Shown here: piece after piece, positions 1-5,224 of the stretch
Numbering within the stretch: position 1 is the first letter of the stretch
Layout of the letters: each line of letters begins with the position of its first letter
Source of the DNA: Verrucomicrobiota bacterium
GTDB lineage: Bacteria; Verrucomicrobiota; Lentisphaeria; Oligosphaerales; Oligosphaeraceae
Assembly: GCA_022709995.1 (NCBI GenBank)
Contig: JAKLHU010000144.1
Span: forward strand, 1-6,122
Length of the DNA stretch: 6,122 bases
Reading direction: 5' to 3'
Program-made: the position numbers and the translations under genes
The notes under the pieces: model-generated
Databases searched by the model: none
What the model was told of the DNA's origin: nothing
Seen by the model: the letters and a program-made list of their open reading frames with translations, nothing else

Positions 1-2
1 AG

Positions 3-824
3 AAAGTCCAGGCTGCTGGCCCCAAGCCCATCCTGGAGGTGAACCCGAAGGCGTCGGTTGGATTGGCCAGGATCGCCGAAGGCGCCATGGCCCGCGAACT
101 GCGCGATCGGTACGCGAAGATGGACGACGTCCTCGCCGACCTGGCCGGCATCCACGAACGCTGGCCCGATGCCATGATCTATTTCGTCGACTCCGTCTTC
201 AACGACCCGGCCGGAAACTACCGGAAACTCCTGGCGGCCATGCAAAGCAACGGCTTGCACCTGCCCTGGACCGGCTTCATCACCCCCGCCAACCTGACTG
301 AAAACAACATCCGCCAGATGGCCGAAACCGGCCTCGTCGCCGCCGACCTCGGCGTCGACGCCGCCACCGACCAGACCCTCGCCGGCATCGGCAAAAATTT
401 TTCCTTCGCGGACGTCCAACGCTGCTGCCGCCAGCTGCTCGAGCACGGCGTCTCCGTCACCACCAATGTCATGTTCGGCGGCCCGGGCGAAACAGATGAC
501 ACCGTCCGGCAGGGCATCGCCAACCTGCTCGCCCTCGAACCGGCCTATTCCGTCATCTTCGCCGGCATCCGCCTGCTCCATGGCGCCCCCCTCCTGGAAA
601 CCGCCCGCCAACAAGGCAAAATCCCGGCCGACTGGAACGGCATCGGCGCCCTCTACTACTTCGCCCCCGGCATCGACCCCGACCGCCTCCACCAAACGCT
701 CCTGGACGGCTTCCAAAACAGCCGCTGCTGCATCTACCCCCCCGCCAGCCGCAACCACGACATCCAAATGATCCACAAATTCGGCTTCCTGAAATTGCGC
801 AACCTCCGCCTGGGACAAAAATGA
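3..824 (+). CDS. Radical SAM protein, lipid-biosynthesis (ladderane-like) type, 5'-partial
   Basis: The frame is open from base 3, so the gene probably enters from outside the window; the first possible internal start is GTG at 39, giving 261 residues. Numbered from that GTG, the visible part matches the second half of a radical SAM barrel: a strand ending in DSVFN (51-55), LPWTGFITP (75-83), LGVDAATDQTL (104-114) and the loop FGGPGE (146-151). DSVFN with a following W/P motif is typical of B12-binding/radical SAM proteins found in lipid cassettes such as the anammox ladderane locus; that comparison is from memory. The N-terminal B12 domain would lie upstream. No CxxxCxxC cluster motif is visible: the segment before the EG/RDR stretch (residues 1-24), where it normally sits, has no cysteine. 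The first ~75 bases also use codons rare later (GCG, TCG, GTT, TTG, AGG). The stop overlaps the next start (ATGA). Family confidence is good; exact reaction unknown. Confidence 0.8.
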   Translation, partial: KVQAAGPKPILEVNPKASVGLARIAEGAMARELRDRYAKMDDVLADLAGIHERWPDAMIYFVDSVFNDPAGNYRKLLAAMQSNGLHLPWTGFITPANLTENNIRQMAETGLVAADLGVDAATDQTLAGIGKNFSFADVQRCCRQLLEHGVSVTTNVMFGGPGETDDTVRQGIANLLALEPAYSVIFAGIRLLHGAPLLETARQQGKIPADWNGIGALYYFAPGIDPDRLHQTLLDGFQNSRCCIYPPASRNHDIQMIHKFGFLKLRNLRLGQK

Positions 825-1993
825 CCCGCTGCCTCTGCGCCATCCCCGTCTACAACAACGCCGAGACCGTCGTCGACGTCGCCCGGCGCTGCCGACGCTG
901 CCTGCCCGACGTTCTCGTCGTCGACGACGGCAGCACCGACTTGACCCCAGGCCACCTGGCCGCTTTGCGCGACGCCGGCGCCGATCTTTGCCGCCATGAC
1001 CGCAACCGCGGCAAAGGCGCCGCCATCCTCACCGCCCTGGCGGTCGCGGTCGAGCGCCAGGCCGACTATCTGATCACCATCGACGCCGACGGCCAGCACT
1101 TCCCCGAAGACCTGCCCGCCTTCCTCGCCATCCTGGCGCAAGAACCGGAAGTGCTCCTCGTCGGCTGCCGGACCTTCGGCGATAACGTCCCCGGCAAAAG
1201 CAAATTCGGCCGTTCCTTCGCCAATTTCTGGCTGAAACTGGAAACCGGCGTCGACTGCGGCGACTGCCAGAGCGGCTTCCGCGCCTACCCGGTCAAGGCC
1301 ATCAGCCAACTGCACTTCCGCAGCCGCCGCTACAACTTCGAATCGGAAGTGCTCGCCCGCGCCGCCTGGGGCGGCGTCAAAATCATGGACACGCCAATCG
1401 CGGTGTCCTACCCGAAAAACCGCGTCAGTCATTTCGACCCCTGGCGCGACAATCTGCGCATCTCGCTCATCCACGCCTGGCTGGTCACGCTCCGCCTGCT
1501 GCCCTGGCGGCCGCGCCGGGTGTCAAGCCTGCCGCCGCCACCCTCGCCCGTCATCCGGTTGTTCCGCCATCCCATCAACAGCCTGCGCCGTCTCCTCCAG
1601 GAAAACCTCACGCCCGCCGGCCTGGCCGTCTCGGCCATGCTCGGGACCTTCCTGGCCGTGCTGCCCATCCCCGGCTTCCACATGCTGGCCATCGCCTACT
1701 TCGCAACCCGCCTGCATGTCAACGCCGTCATGGCCCTCGCCATCCAGAACCTGTTCATGCCCCCGCTGACGCCCTTCCTCTGCATCCAGCTCGGCTTCTT
1801 CCTCCGCCACGGCCACTTCTGGACCGAGCTGACGACCAGGAACGCCCTCCACGAACTGCCCCTGCGGCTGTTCGAATGGCTCCTCGGCAGCCTGCTCCTC
1901 GCTCCCCTGTTCGCCATCCTCGCCGGTCTCATCGTCTTCCTCGTCGCCGCCCGGCTCCAAGCCCGCCCGGCCACACCCCCGACCGTCCCCTGA
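821..1993 (+). CDS. Family 2 glycosyltransferase fused to DUF2062 membrane domain
   Basis: A 390-residue protein in two parts. Residues ~4-225 form a GT-A glycosyltransferase like dolichol-phosphate mannose synthases: IPVYNNAETV near the N-terminus, VDDGSTD (34-40) for nucleotide binding, NRGKGAAI (62-69), the metal-binding DAD (88-90) in TIDADGQH, and QSGFRAY (150-156). Residues ~250-378 look like DUF2062: an amphipathic lead, then hydrophobic segments at about 268-295, 300-327 and 352-376, with N310 followed by PPLTP (314-318). It should transfer an activated sugar to a lipid or membrane-bound acceptor at the inner face of the cytoplasmic membrane; donor and acceptor are unknown. The ATG lies inside ATGA, shared with the preceding stop, so the pair is probably translationally coupled; only a weak GGGA (812-815) precedes it. 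The proline-rich linker (~231-243) and tail separate and follow the domains. Confidence 0.9.
   Translation: MTRCLCAIPVYNNAETVVDVARRCRRCLPDVLVVDDGSTDLTPGHLAALRDAGADLCRHDRNRGKGAAILTALAVAVERQADYLITIDADGQHFPEDLPAFLAILAQEPEVLLVGCRTFGDNVPGKSKFGRSFANFWLKLETGVDCGDCQSGFRAYPVKAISQLHFRSRRYNFESEVLARAAWGGVKIMDTPIAVSYPKNRVSHFDPWRDNLRISLIHAWLVTLRLLPWRPRRVSSLPPPPSPVIRLFRHPINSLRRLLQENLTPAGLAVSAMLGTFLAVLPIPGFHMLAIAYFATRLHVNAVMALAIQNLFMPPLTPFLCIQLGFFLRHGHFWTELTTRNALHELPLRLFEWLLGSLLLAPLFAILAGLIVFLVAARLQARPATPPTVP
1962..1990 (-). other. Potential G-quadruplex motif, minus strand, end of glycosyltransferase gene
   Basis: Plus-strand C runs at 1962-1964, 1966-1968, 1976-1980 and 1987-1990 give four G runs on the minus strand with loops of 6, 7 and 1 nt, meeting the usual G3+N1-7 rule. 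Further C4 runs follow at 1996-1999 and 2011-2014 in the short gap before the acyltransferase. The runs encode the proline-rich C-terminal tail of the glycosyltransferase, so they may be a by-product of C-rich proline codons. Confidence 0.4.
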
Positions 1994-2018
1994 AACCCCT
2001 GTCCGCACGACCCCAACC

Positions 2019-2924
2019 ATGCCCGCCGACCACCATGACAATCTCAGCGCCAACCGCGGCAACGCCTTCGGATTCTGGTTCTTCCGGACCCTGCTCCGCG
2101 GCGCCGGCCTGAAACCAACCGCCGCCATGGTCTGGTTCATCACCTTTTTTTATGCCCTCGCCGATCGCCAGGCCCGGAAAAGGACATTATCTTATCTGCG
2201 CCGGCGCTTCCCGGACGCCGGCCCGGTCGGCCGCTTCCTCCATACCTGGCGGCTGTTCACGGCCCAAGGCCAGGCCCTGGTCCTGGCCCGCCACCTGGCC
2301 AGCCCGAAGCCGGACATCGCCTTCCTGGAGGAAAACCGCCAGGCCATGGCCGAACTCCTCGGCCGCCAGGACAAAGGCGCCATCATCGTCACCAGCCACT
2401 TCGGCTGCTGGCAGGCAGCCATGGCCGCACTCGCCGGCTTCAACCGCAAAATCAACCTCCTCGTCCAAACCGACAACCGCATCGACGTCGAAAAACTCAT
2501 GGCCGTGCCCAGCCACCGCGCCCTGTTCCATCAAATCGTCGCCAGCCACGCCCCCGGCGGCGGACTCCTCGAATGCCTGCAGGCGCTCCAGAACCGCGAA
2601 ATCGTCTGCATCATGGGCGACCGGGCCGCCGGAACCACGACCGTCAGCGCCGATTTTCTCGGCGCCCCCGCAAACTTCCCGATCTCGCCCTGGACCCTCG
2701 CCGCCCGCAGCGGCTGCCCGGCCATCGTGTTCCTCATCGCCTTCCGCATCGCCGACCGACAACTGCTCTTCCACTTCAGCAATCCAATCCTGCCCGCCGC
2801 CAACCCAAACCACAAGCTCACCCCCGCCGACGTCAAACCAGAAGTCGAAAAATACGCCGCCGAACTCGAACACATGGCTAAACGCTTCCCGTACCAGATG
2901 TTCCGCTTCGAAGACGACGGCTAA
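2019..2924 (+). CDS. LpxL/HtrB-like lysophospholipid acyltransferase
   Basis: A 301-residue protein, about the usual length for the LpxL/HtrB acyltransferase family, which moves an acyl chain from ACP to a lipid or sugar acceptor on the inner membrane. Visible marks: an N-terminal hydrophobic stretch (~35-48), then RRRFPD (61-66), the motif I block TSHFGCWQAA (125-134) with H127, GDR (200-202), FLGAPANFP (213-221), and AARSGCPAI (228-236). The usual HX4D/E pair reads H127-X4-Q132, so the acidic partner is Gln. ATG 2019 is the only in-frame ATG ahead of the conserved region; a later Met at 2127 would remove part of it. No Shine-Dalgarno is evident, so coupling across the 25-base gap from the glycosyltransferase is likely. 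The stop TAA lies inside the first copy of a hexamer array. In this setting it probably loads the product of the neighbouring ACP/KAS system rather than lipid A; that is inference. Confidence 0.88.
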   Translation: MPADHHDNLSANRGNAFGFWFFRTLLRGAGLKPTAAMVWFITFFYALADRQARKRTLSYLRRRFPDAGPVGRFLHTWRLFTAQGQALVLARHLASPKPDIAFLEENRQAMAELLGRQDKGAIIVTSHFGCWQAAMAALAGFNRKINLLVQTDNRIDVEKLMAVPSHRALFHQIVASHAPGGGLLECLQALQNREIVCIMGDRAAGTTTVSADFLGAPANFPISPWTLAARSGCPAIVFLIAFRIADRQLLFHFSNPILPAANPNHKLTPADVKPEVEKYAAELEHMAKRFPYQMFRFEDDG

Positions 2925-2956
2925 AACTAAAACTAAAACTAAAACTAAAACTAAAA
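2921..2956 (+). repeat. Perfect tandem array, six copies of CTAAAA
   Basis: Six identical hexamers run back to back from the last base of the acyltransferase's final sense codon to 28 bases before the ACP start, followed by ACAAC. The first copy supplies the acyltransferase stop TAA, and every later copy repeats TAA in that same frame, giving serial in-frame stops. The array is about 17% G+C inside G+C-rich DNA. On the minus strand the unit is TTTTAG. Because the unit is six bases, copy-number change would not shift any frame but would change the acyltransferase-ACP gap. Confidence 0.97.
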
Positions 2957-2970
2957 ACAACTCCCTGGAT

Positions 2971-2975
2971 AAGGA
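2971..2975 (+). promoter_or_regulatory. Ribosome binding site fixing the GTG start of the ACP gene
   Basis: AAGGA lies 9 bases upstream of GTG 2985. An in-frame TAA at 2970-2972 leaves no other start codon between stop and GTG, so the start is settled despite an out-of-frame ATG at 2989. Confidence 0.7.
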
Positions 2976-2984
2976 CAACACACC

Positions 2985-3257
2985 GTGGATGAACAAACCG
3001 CCAACTTCCGCCGCGACTTCAAAGCCAACCTGATTGCCTGGCTGCAAATCGAAGACAAGACGCCGGACGACATCGTCGACGACCAGCCGCTGTTCGGCGA
3101 AGGCCTCGGCCTCGACTCCCTCGACGCCGTCGAAATCGTCATCATGCTCCAACGCAAGTACAACATCAACCAACGCGAAGTCGACCAGAAGCGGGAAATC
3201 TTCGCCACCTTCGCCACCTTGAGCGACTTTGTCCAGGAACGGAGCGCCCGGCAATGA
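2985..3257 (+). CDS. Acyl carrier protein
   Basis: A 90-residue acidic helical protein of normal ACP length. The phosphopantetheine site is Ser45 in GLGLDSLDAVEI (40-51), followed by helix II and the region ~70-88 corresponding to helices III/IV. A 4'-phosphopantetheinyl transferase, not in the window, would attach the arm; the growing acyl or polyketide chain is then held as a thioester in the cytoplasm and offered to the KAS encoded next door and to the acyltransferase just upstream. The start is GTG with AAGGA 9 bases upstream. The stop overlaps the KAS start as ATGA (3254-3257), which strongly suggests coupled, roughly balanced synthesis. The stretch IVIMLQRKYNI just after the serine resembles ACPs of dedicated specialised-lipid clusters, but this alone does not tell it from the housekeeping fatty-acid ACP; the neighbours do. 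Confidence 0.95.
   Translation: MDEQTANFRRDFKANLIAWLQIEDKTPDDIVDDQPLFGEGLGLDSLDAVEIVIMLQRKYNINQREVDQKREIFATFATLSDFVQERSARQ
3241..3244 (+). promoter_or_regulatory. Ribosome binding site for the KAS gene, inside the ACP coding region
   Basis: GGAG at 3241-3244 is 9 bases before the ATG at 3254, within the last ACP codons. It supports ATG 3254, whose protein begins with the typical KAS opening strand (RISGFGAVSSLG). Confidence 0.5.
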
Positions 3258-4420
3258 ACGTCCGCATCTCGGGCTTCGGCGCCGTCTCCAGCCTCGGAGT
3301 CGGCCTCGATGCCACCCGCCAAGGCCTCTACGCCCCCCCCAGACCGCCGGCTCTGCCCACCAGAGTCGATACGTCGCTGCCCCTGCCGGTCTTCGAAGTG
3401 CCCCTGGCCGGCGAATCCGGCCAGCCCGGCGGCTTCACCAACACCATGATTGAACTGGCCCTGGCGGAAGCCCTCGACCAGGCCGGCCTGAACCGGCCAA
3501 GCCTGGCCGGCCGGAAAGTTGGCGTCTGCATCGGCACGACCGTCGCCTGCCAACTCAACAACATCCCCTTCTACGACGATCTGCGCTCCGGCCGGCCGGC
3601 CAGCGCCGACCTCTTCCGCCGCTACGTCGTCTCCGCCCCCGCCGAATGGCTGCGCCGGGAACTGAAGCTGAACGGACCGGCCATCAACGTCTCCAACGCC
3701 TGCGCGTCCGGCGCCGACGCCATCGGCATTGGCGCCCTCTGGCTGGAACAGGGCGCCTGCGATCTCGTCATCGCCGGCGGCGCCGACGAACTGAACAAAG
3801 TCCCGCTCGACGGCTTTCACGCCCTGGGCATCTGCTCCAAACAGGCCTGCCGGCCCTTCGCCGCCGACCGCGACGGCCTCAACCTGGGCGAAGGCGCCGG
3901 CATCATGATTCTGGAACGGCCCAGCGACGCCGCCCGCCGCGGCCACCACCCCCGCCACACCCTGGCCGGCTTCGGCAAAGCCGCCGACGCCTACCACATC
4001 ACCCAGCCTCACCCAGACGGCGTCGGCCTCGAAATCGCCATCGCCAACGCGTTCCGCCAAGCCGGCGCCACTCCGGCCGACATCGCCTTCATCAACGCCC
4101 ACGGCACCGGCACCGACGTCAACGACCGGGTCGAAGGCCAGACCCTGGCCCGCCTCTTCCCGCCCGGCTTCGCCTACATGTCGACCAAATCCCTGATTGG
4201 GCACACCCTGGGCGCCGCCGGCGCCCTGGAAGCCATCTTCACCTGCATCATGCTGGAACACGGCGTCGCCGTCCGCAACCACCGCTGCCCCGCCTGCCCG
4301 CCTGACATTCCCGTCGCCCCCTTGAGCGCCGACCTGGCTTTCGACGGCGACCTCGCCCTGTCCACCTCCCTGGCCTTCGGCGGTTCCAACACCGCTCTCG
4401 TGATCAAGAGGATGCCCTGA
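3254..4420 (+). CDS. Beta-ketoacyl-ACP synthase (KAS I/II, FabF-like)
   Basis: A 388-residue thiolase-fold condensing enzyme, slightly shorter than typical FabF (about 410). It joins an acyl chain held on its cysteine to malonyl-ACP with loss of CO2. All catalytic parts are visible: nucleophile Cys150 in SNACASGADAI, His283 in NAHGTGTDVND, Lys312 in STKSLIGHTLGAAGA with His317, and the closing FGGSN (375-379). The N-terminal strand ISGFGAVSSLG (5-15) supports the chosen start. It overlaps the ACP upstream (ATGA) and the KS-like factor downstream (TGATG), so the three are probably made together as a condensing module. That pairing resembles the KS plus chain-length-factor arrangement of aryl polyene, flexirubin and type II polyketide loci more than housekeeping fatbF loci. 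A C8 run at 3333-3340 falls in codons 27-29; a one-base slip either way would end translation by 3453. Chain length and product cannot be read from the sequence. Confidence 0.95.
   Translation: MNVRISGFGAVSSLGVGLDATRQGLYAPPRPPALPTRVDTSLPLPVFEVPLAGESGQPGGFTNTMIELALAEALDQAGLNRPSLAGRKVGVCIGTTVACQLNNIPFYDDLRSGRPASADLFRRYVVSAPAEWLRRELKLNGPAINVSNACASGADAIGIGALWLEQGACDLVIAGGADELNKVPLDGFHALGICSKQACRPFAADRDGLNLGEGAGIMILERPSDAARRGHHPRHTLAGFGKAADAYHITQPHPDGVGLEIAIANAFRQAGATPADIAFINAHGTGTDVNDRVEGQTLARLFPPGFAYMSTKSLIGHTLGAAGALEAIFTCIMLEHGVAVRNHRCPACPPDIPVAPLSADLAFDGDLALSTSLAFGGSNTALVIKRMP
3333..3340 (+). repeat. C8 homopolymer near the 5' end of the KAS gene
   Basis: Eight consecutive C bases lie in codons 27-29 (Ala-Pro-Pro). 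The frame is intact at this length. Loss of one C leads to TGA at 3447-3449; gain of one C leads to TGA at 3451-3453. Confidence 0.9.
4407..4411 (+). promoter_or_regulatory. Ribosome binding site for the KS-like factor gene
   Basis: AGAGG at 4407-4411, in the last KAS codons, sits 8 bases before ATG 4420. Together with the one-base TGATG overlap it supports this start and termination-reinitiation coupling. Confidence 0.45.
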
Positions 4421-5115
4421 TGTTCATCGGCAATTTCGTCGCCTACTCCAACCAGGCTCTGCCCGGCTTTGAGCTCCTCACTCCGGAGCTTCTGAAGCAC
4501 ACCCGCGAACGCGCCGCCCTCCGCCGGGCCGACCGCTACACCAACCTGATCGTCCTCGCCGCCCTCCACGTCCTGGGCGACGAAACGCCGGACGACGGCC
4601 TGGCCCTGATCACGGCAACCGCCTTCGGAACCCACCGCACGACCTTCTCCACCCTGGATGACATCCTCGACTTCCCGGAAGCGCAAATCCTCCCGACCAG
4701 ATTCTCCCACTCCGTCCACAACGCCGCCGCGGCCTATGTCGGCGCCACCCTCAAACTGCACGGCCCGGCCATCGCCCTGGCCGGATTCGAACAAGTGCTC
4801 TGCGAAGCCCTCGACCTGGCCAAAACATTCCTGCACGGCGGCCTCTGCTCCCGAGTCATGGTGATCGCCGCCGAGGAAAAAGCCCTGCTGACGGAAAAGG
4901 CGCACGAACTGTGGCCGGAACGCTTCCCCGCCGACCCGCCCGAAGGCGTCGTCGCCTTCCTGCTGTCCTTGTCAGCCCAGGACAACCGGCGCGGACGCCT
5001 GCTTGTGGACCGGCCAGCGCGCACCCGCCCGTCCTCGCCATTCACCTTCGGGGGCGACGCCAGGCTTTTCCAGGCGCTCGCCCAAGCCGACGCGACCAGC
5101 GAACATCACGTGTGA
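4420..5115 (+). CDS. Beta-ketoacyl synthase-like protein without active-site Cys (chain-length-factor type)
   Basis: A 231-residue protein resembling only the N-terminal half of ketoacyl synthases (the Ketoacyl-synt_2 type often annotated as beta-ketoacyl synthase chain length factor). Marks: ALRRADRYTNLIVLAAL (33-49), LITATAFGTHRTT (63-75), FSHSVHNAAAAYVG (95-108) and HGPAIALAGFEQ (114-125). Aligning GPAI (115-118) without gaps to GPAI of the adjacent KAS (141-144) puts Glu124 where the KAS has Cys150. The C-terminal half with the catalytic His and Lys is absent. It should therefore not condense by itself; by analogy with type II polyketide and aryl polyene systems it likely pairs with the KAS and helps set chain length. 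Its start overlaps the KAS stop by one base (TGATG). The last ~45 residues are Arg/Pro-rich and probably unstructured. Family confidence is good; the chain-length role is inferred. Confidence 0.85.
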   Translation: MFIGNFVAYSNQALPGFELLTPELLKHTRERAALRRADRYTNLIVLAALHVLGDETPDDGLALITATAFGTHRTTFSTLDDILDFPEAQILPTRFSHSVHNAAAAYVGATLKLHGPAIALAGFEQVLCEALDLAKTFLHGGLCSRVMVIAAEEKALLTEKAHELWPERFPADPPEGVVAFLLSLSAQDNRRGRLLVDRPARTRPSSPFTFGGDARLFQALAQADATSEHHV

Positions 5116-5224
5116 AACGCCGCCACCCGCCCCGCCCGCCCCACCAACCTTGACCAGCGCCGTTTCCCCCGTTCCCGCCAACCCGGCCGGGCCGAAAACA
5201 CCATCCCCTCACCCTGAACACCAC
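5116..5224 (+). other. Non-coding gap between KS-like gene and lipoprotein gene
   Basis: This 109-base gap is C-rich and purine-poor in its first third. It holds a G-quadruplex motif on the minus strand (5126-5142) and a perfect 10-base palindrome CCCGGCCGGG (5182-5191). I see no convincing promoter, hairpin-plus-T-run terminator or Shine-Dalgarno before ATG 5225. It is the longest break in the gene chain, so the lipoprotein may be less tightly linked to the condensing module. Confidence 0.6.
5126..5142 (-). other. Potential G-quadruplex motif with single-base loops
   Basis: The minus strand reads GGGGCGGGCGGGGCGGG: four G runs of 3-4 joined by single C loops, a pattern expected to fold into a very stable parallel quadruplex. 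It starts 11 bases after the stop of the KS-like gene and lies on the template strand for the gene chain. Folding in the cell is inferred. Confidence 0.6.

Noticed and set aside
393..402. AAAAATTTTT palindrome in the radical SAM gene
   Set aside because: It is explained by Lys-Asn-Phe codons in a conserved K-x-F segment; no other promoter or binding-site features nearby.
737..743. C7 run near the 3' end of the radical SAM gene as a slip site
   Set aside because: It encodes Pro-Pro only ~27 codons from the stop; a slip would alter just the tail, and runs of this length are expected here.
2921..2956. CTAAAA array as a CRISPR or telomere-type element
   Set aside because: No spacers separate the units, and six short copies between two genes do not make a chromosome end.
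2187..3254. Antisense open frame (355 codons) opposite the acyltransferase and ACP
   Set aside because: It runs through the CTAAAA array as a VL repeat and has no family features; it mirrors the sense genes.
2951..4282. Long antisense open frame (443 codons) opposite ACP and KAS
   Set aside because: The sense strand carries intact ACP and KAS motifs; the antisense translation is Gly/Ala/Val/Asp-rich with no motif, as expected from C-ending codons in G+C-rich DNA.
5182..5191. Palindrome CCCGGCCGGG as operator or terminator
   Set aside because: It has no loop space or T run and such G+C palindromes are common by chance in this composition.
5003..5224. Longer N-terminus for the lipoprotein starting at 5003
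   Set aside because: It would overlap the KS-like gene by over 100 bases, add a Pro/Arg/Ala-rich segment and bury the signal peptide inside the protein.
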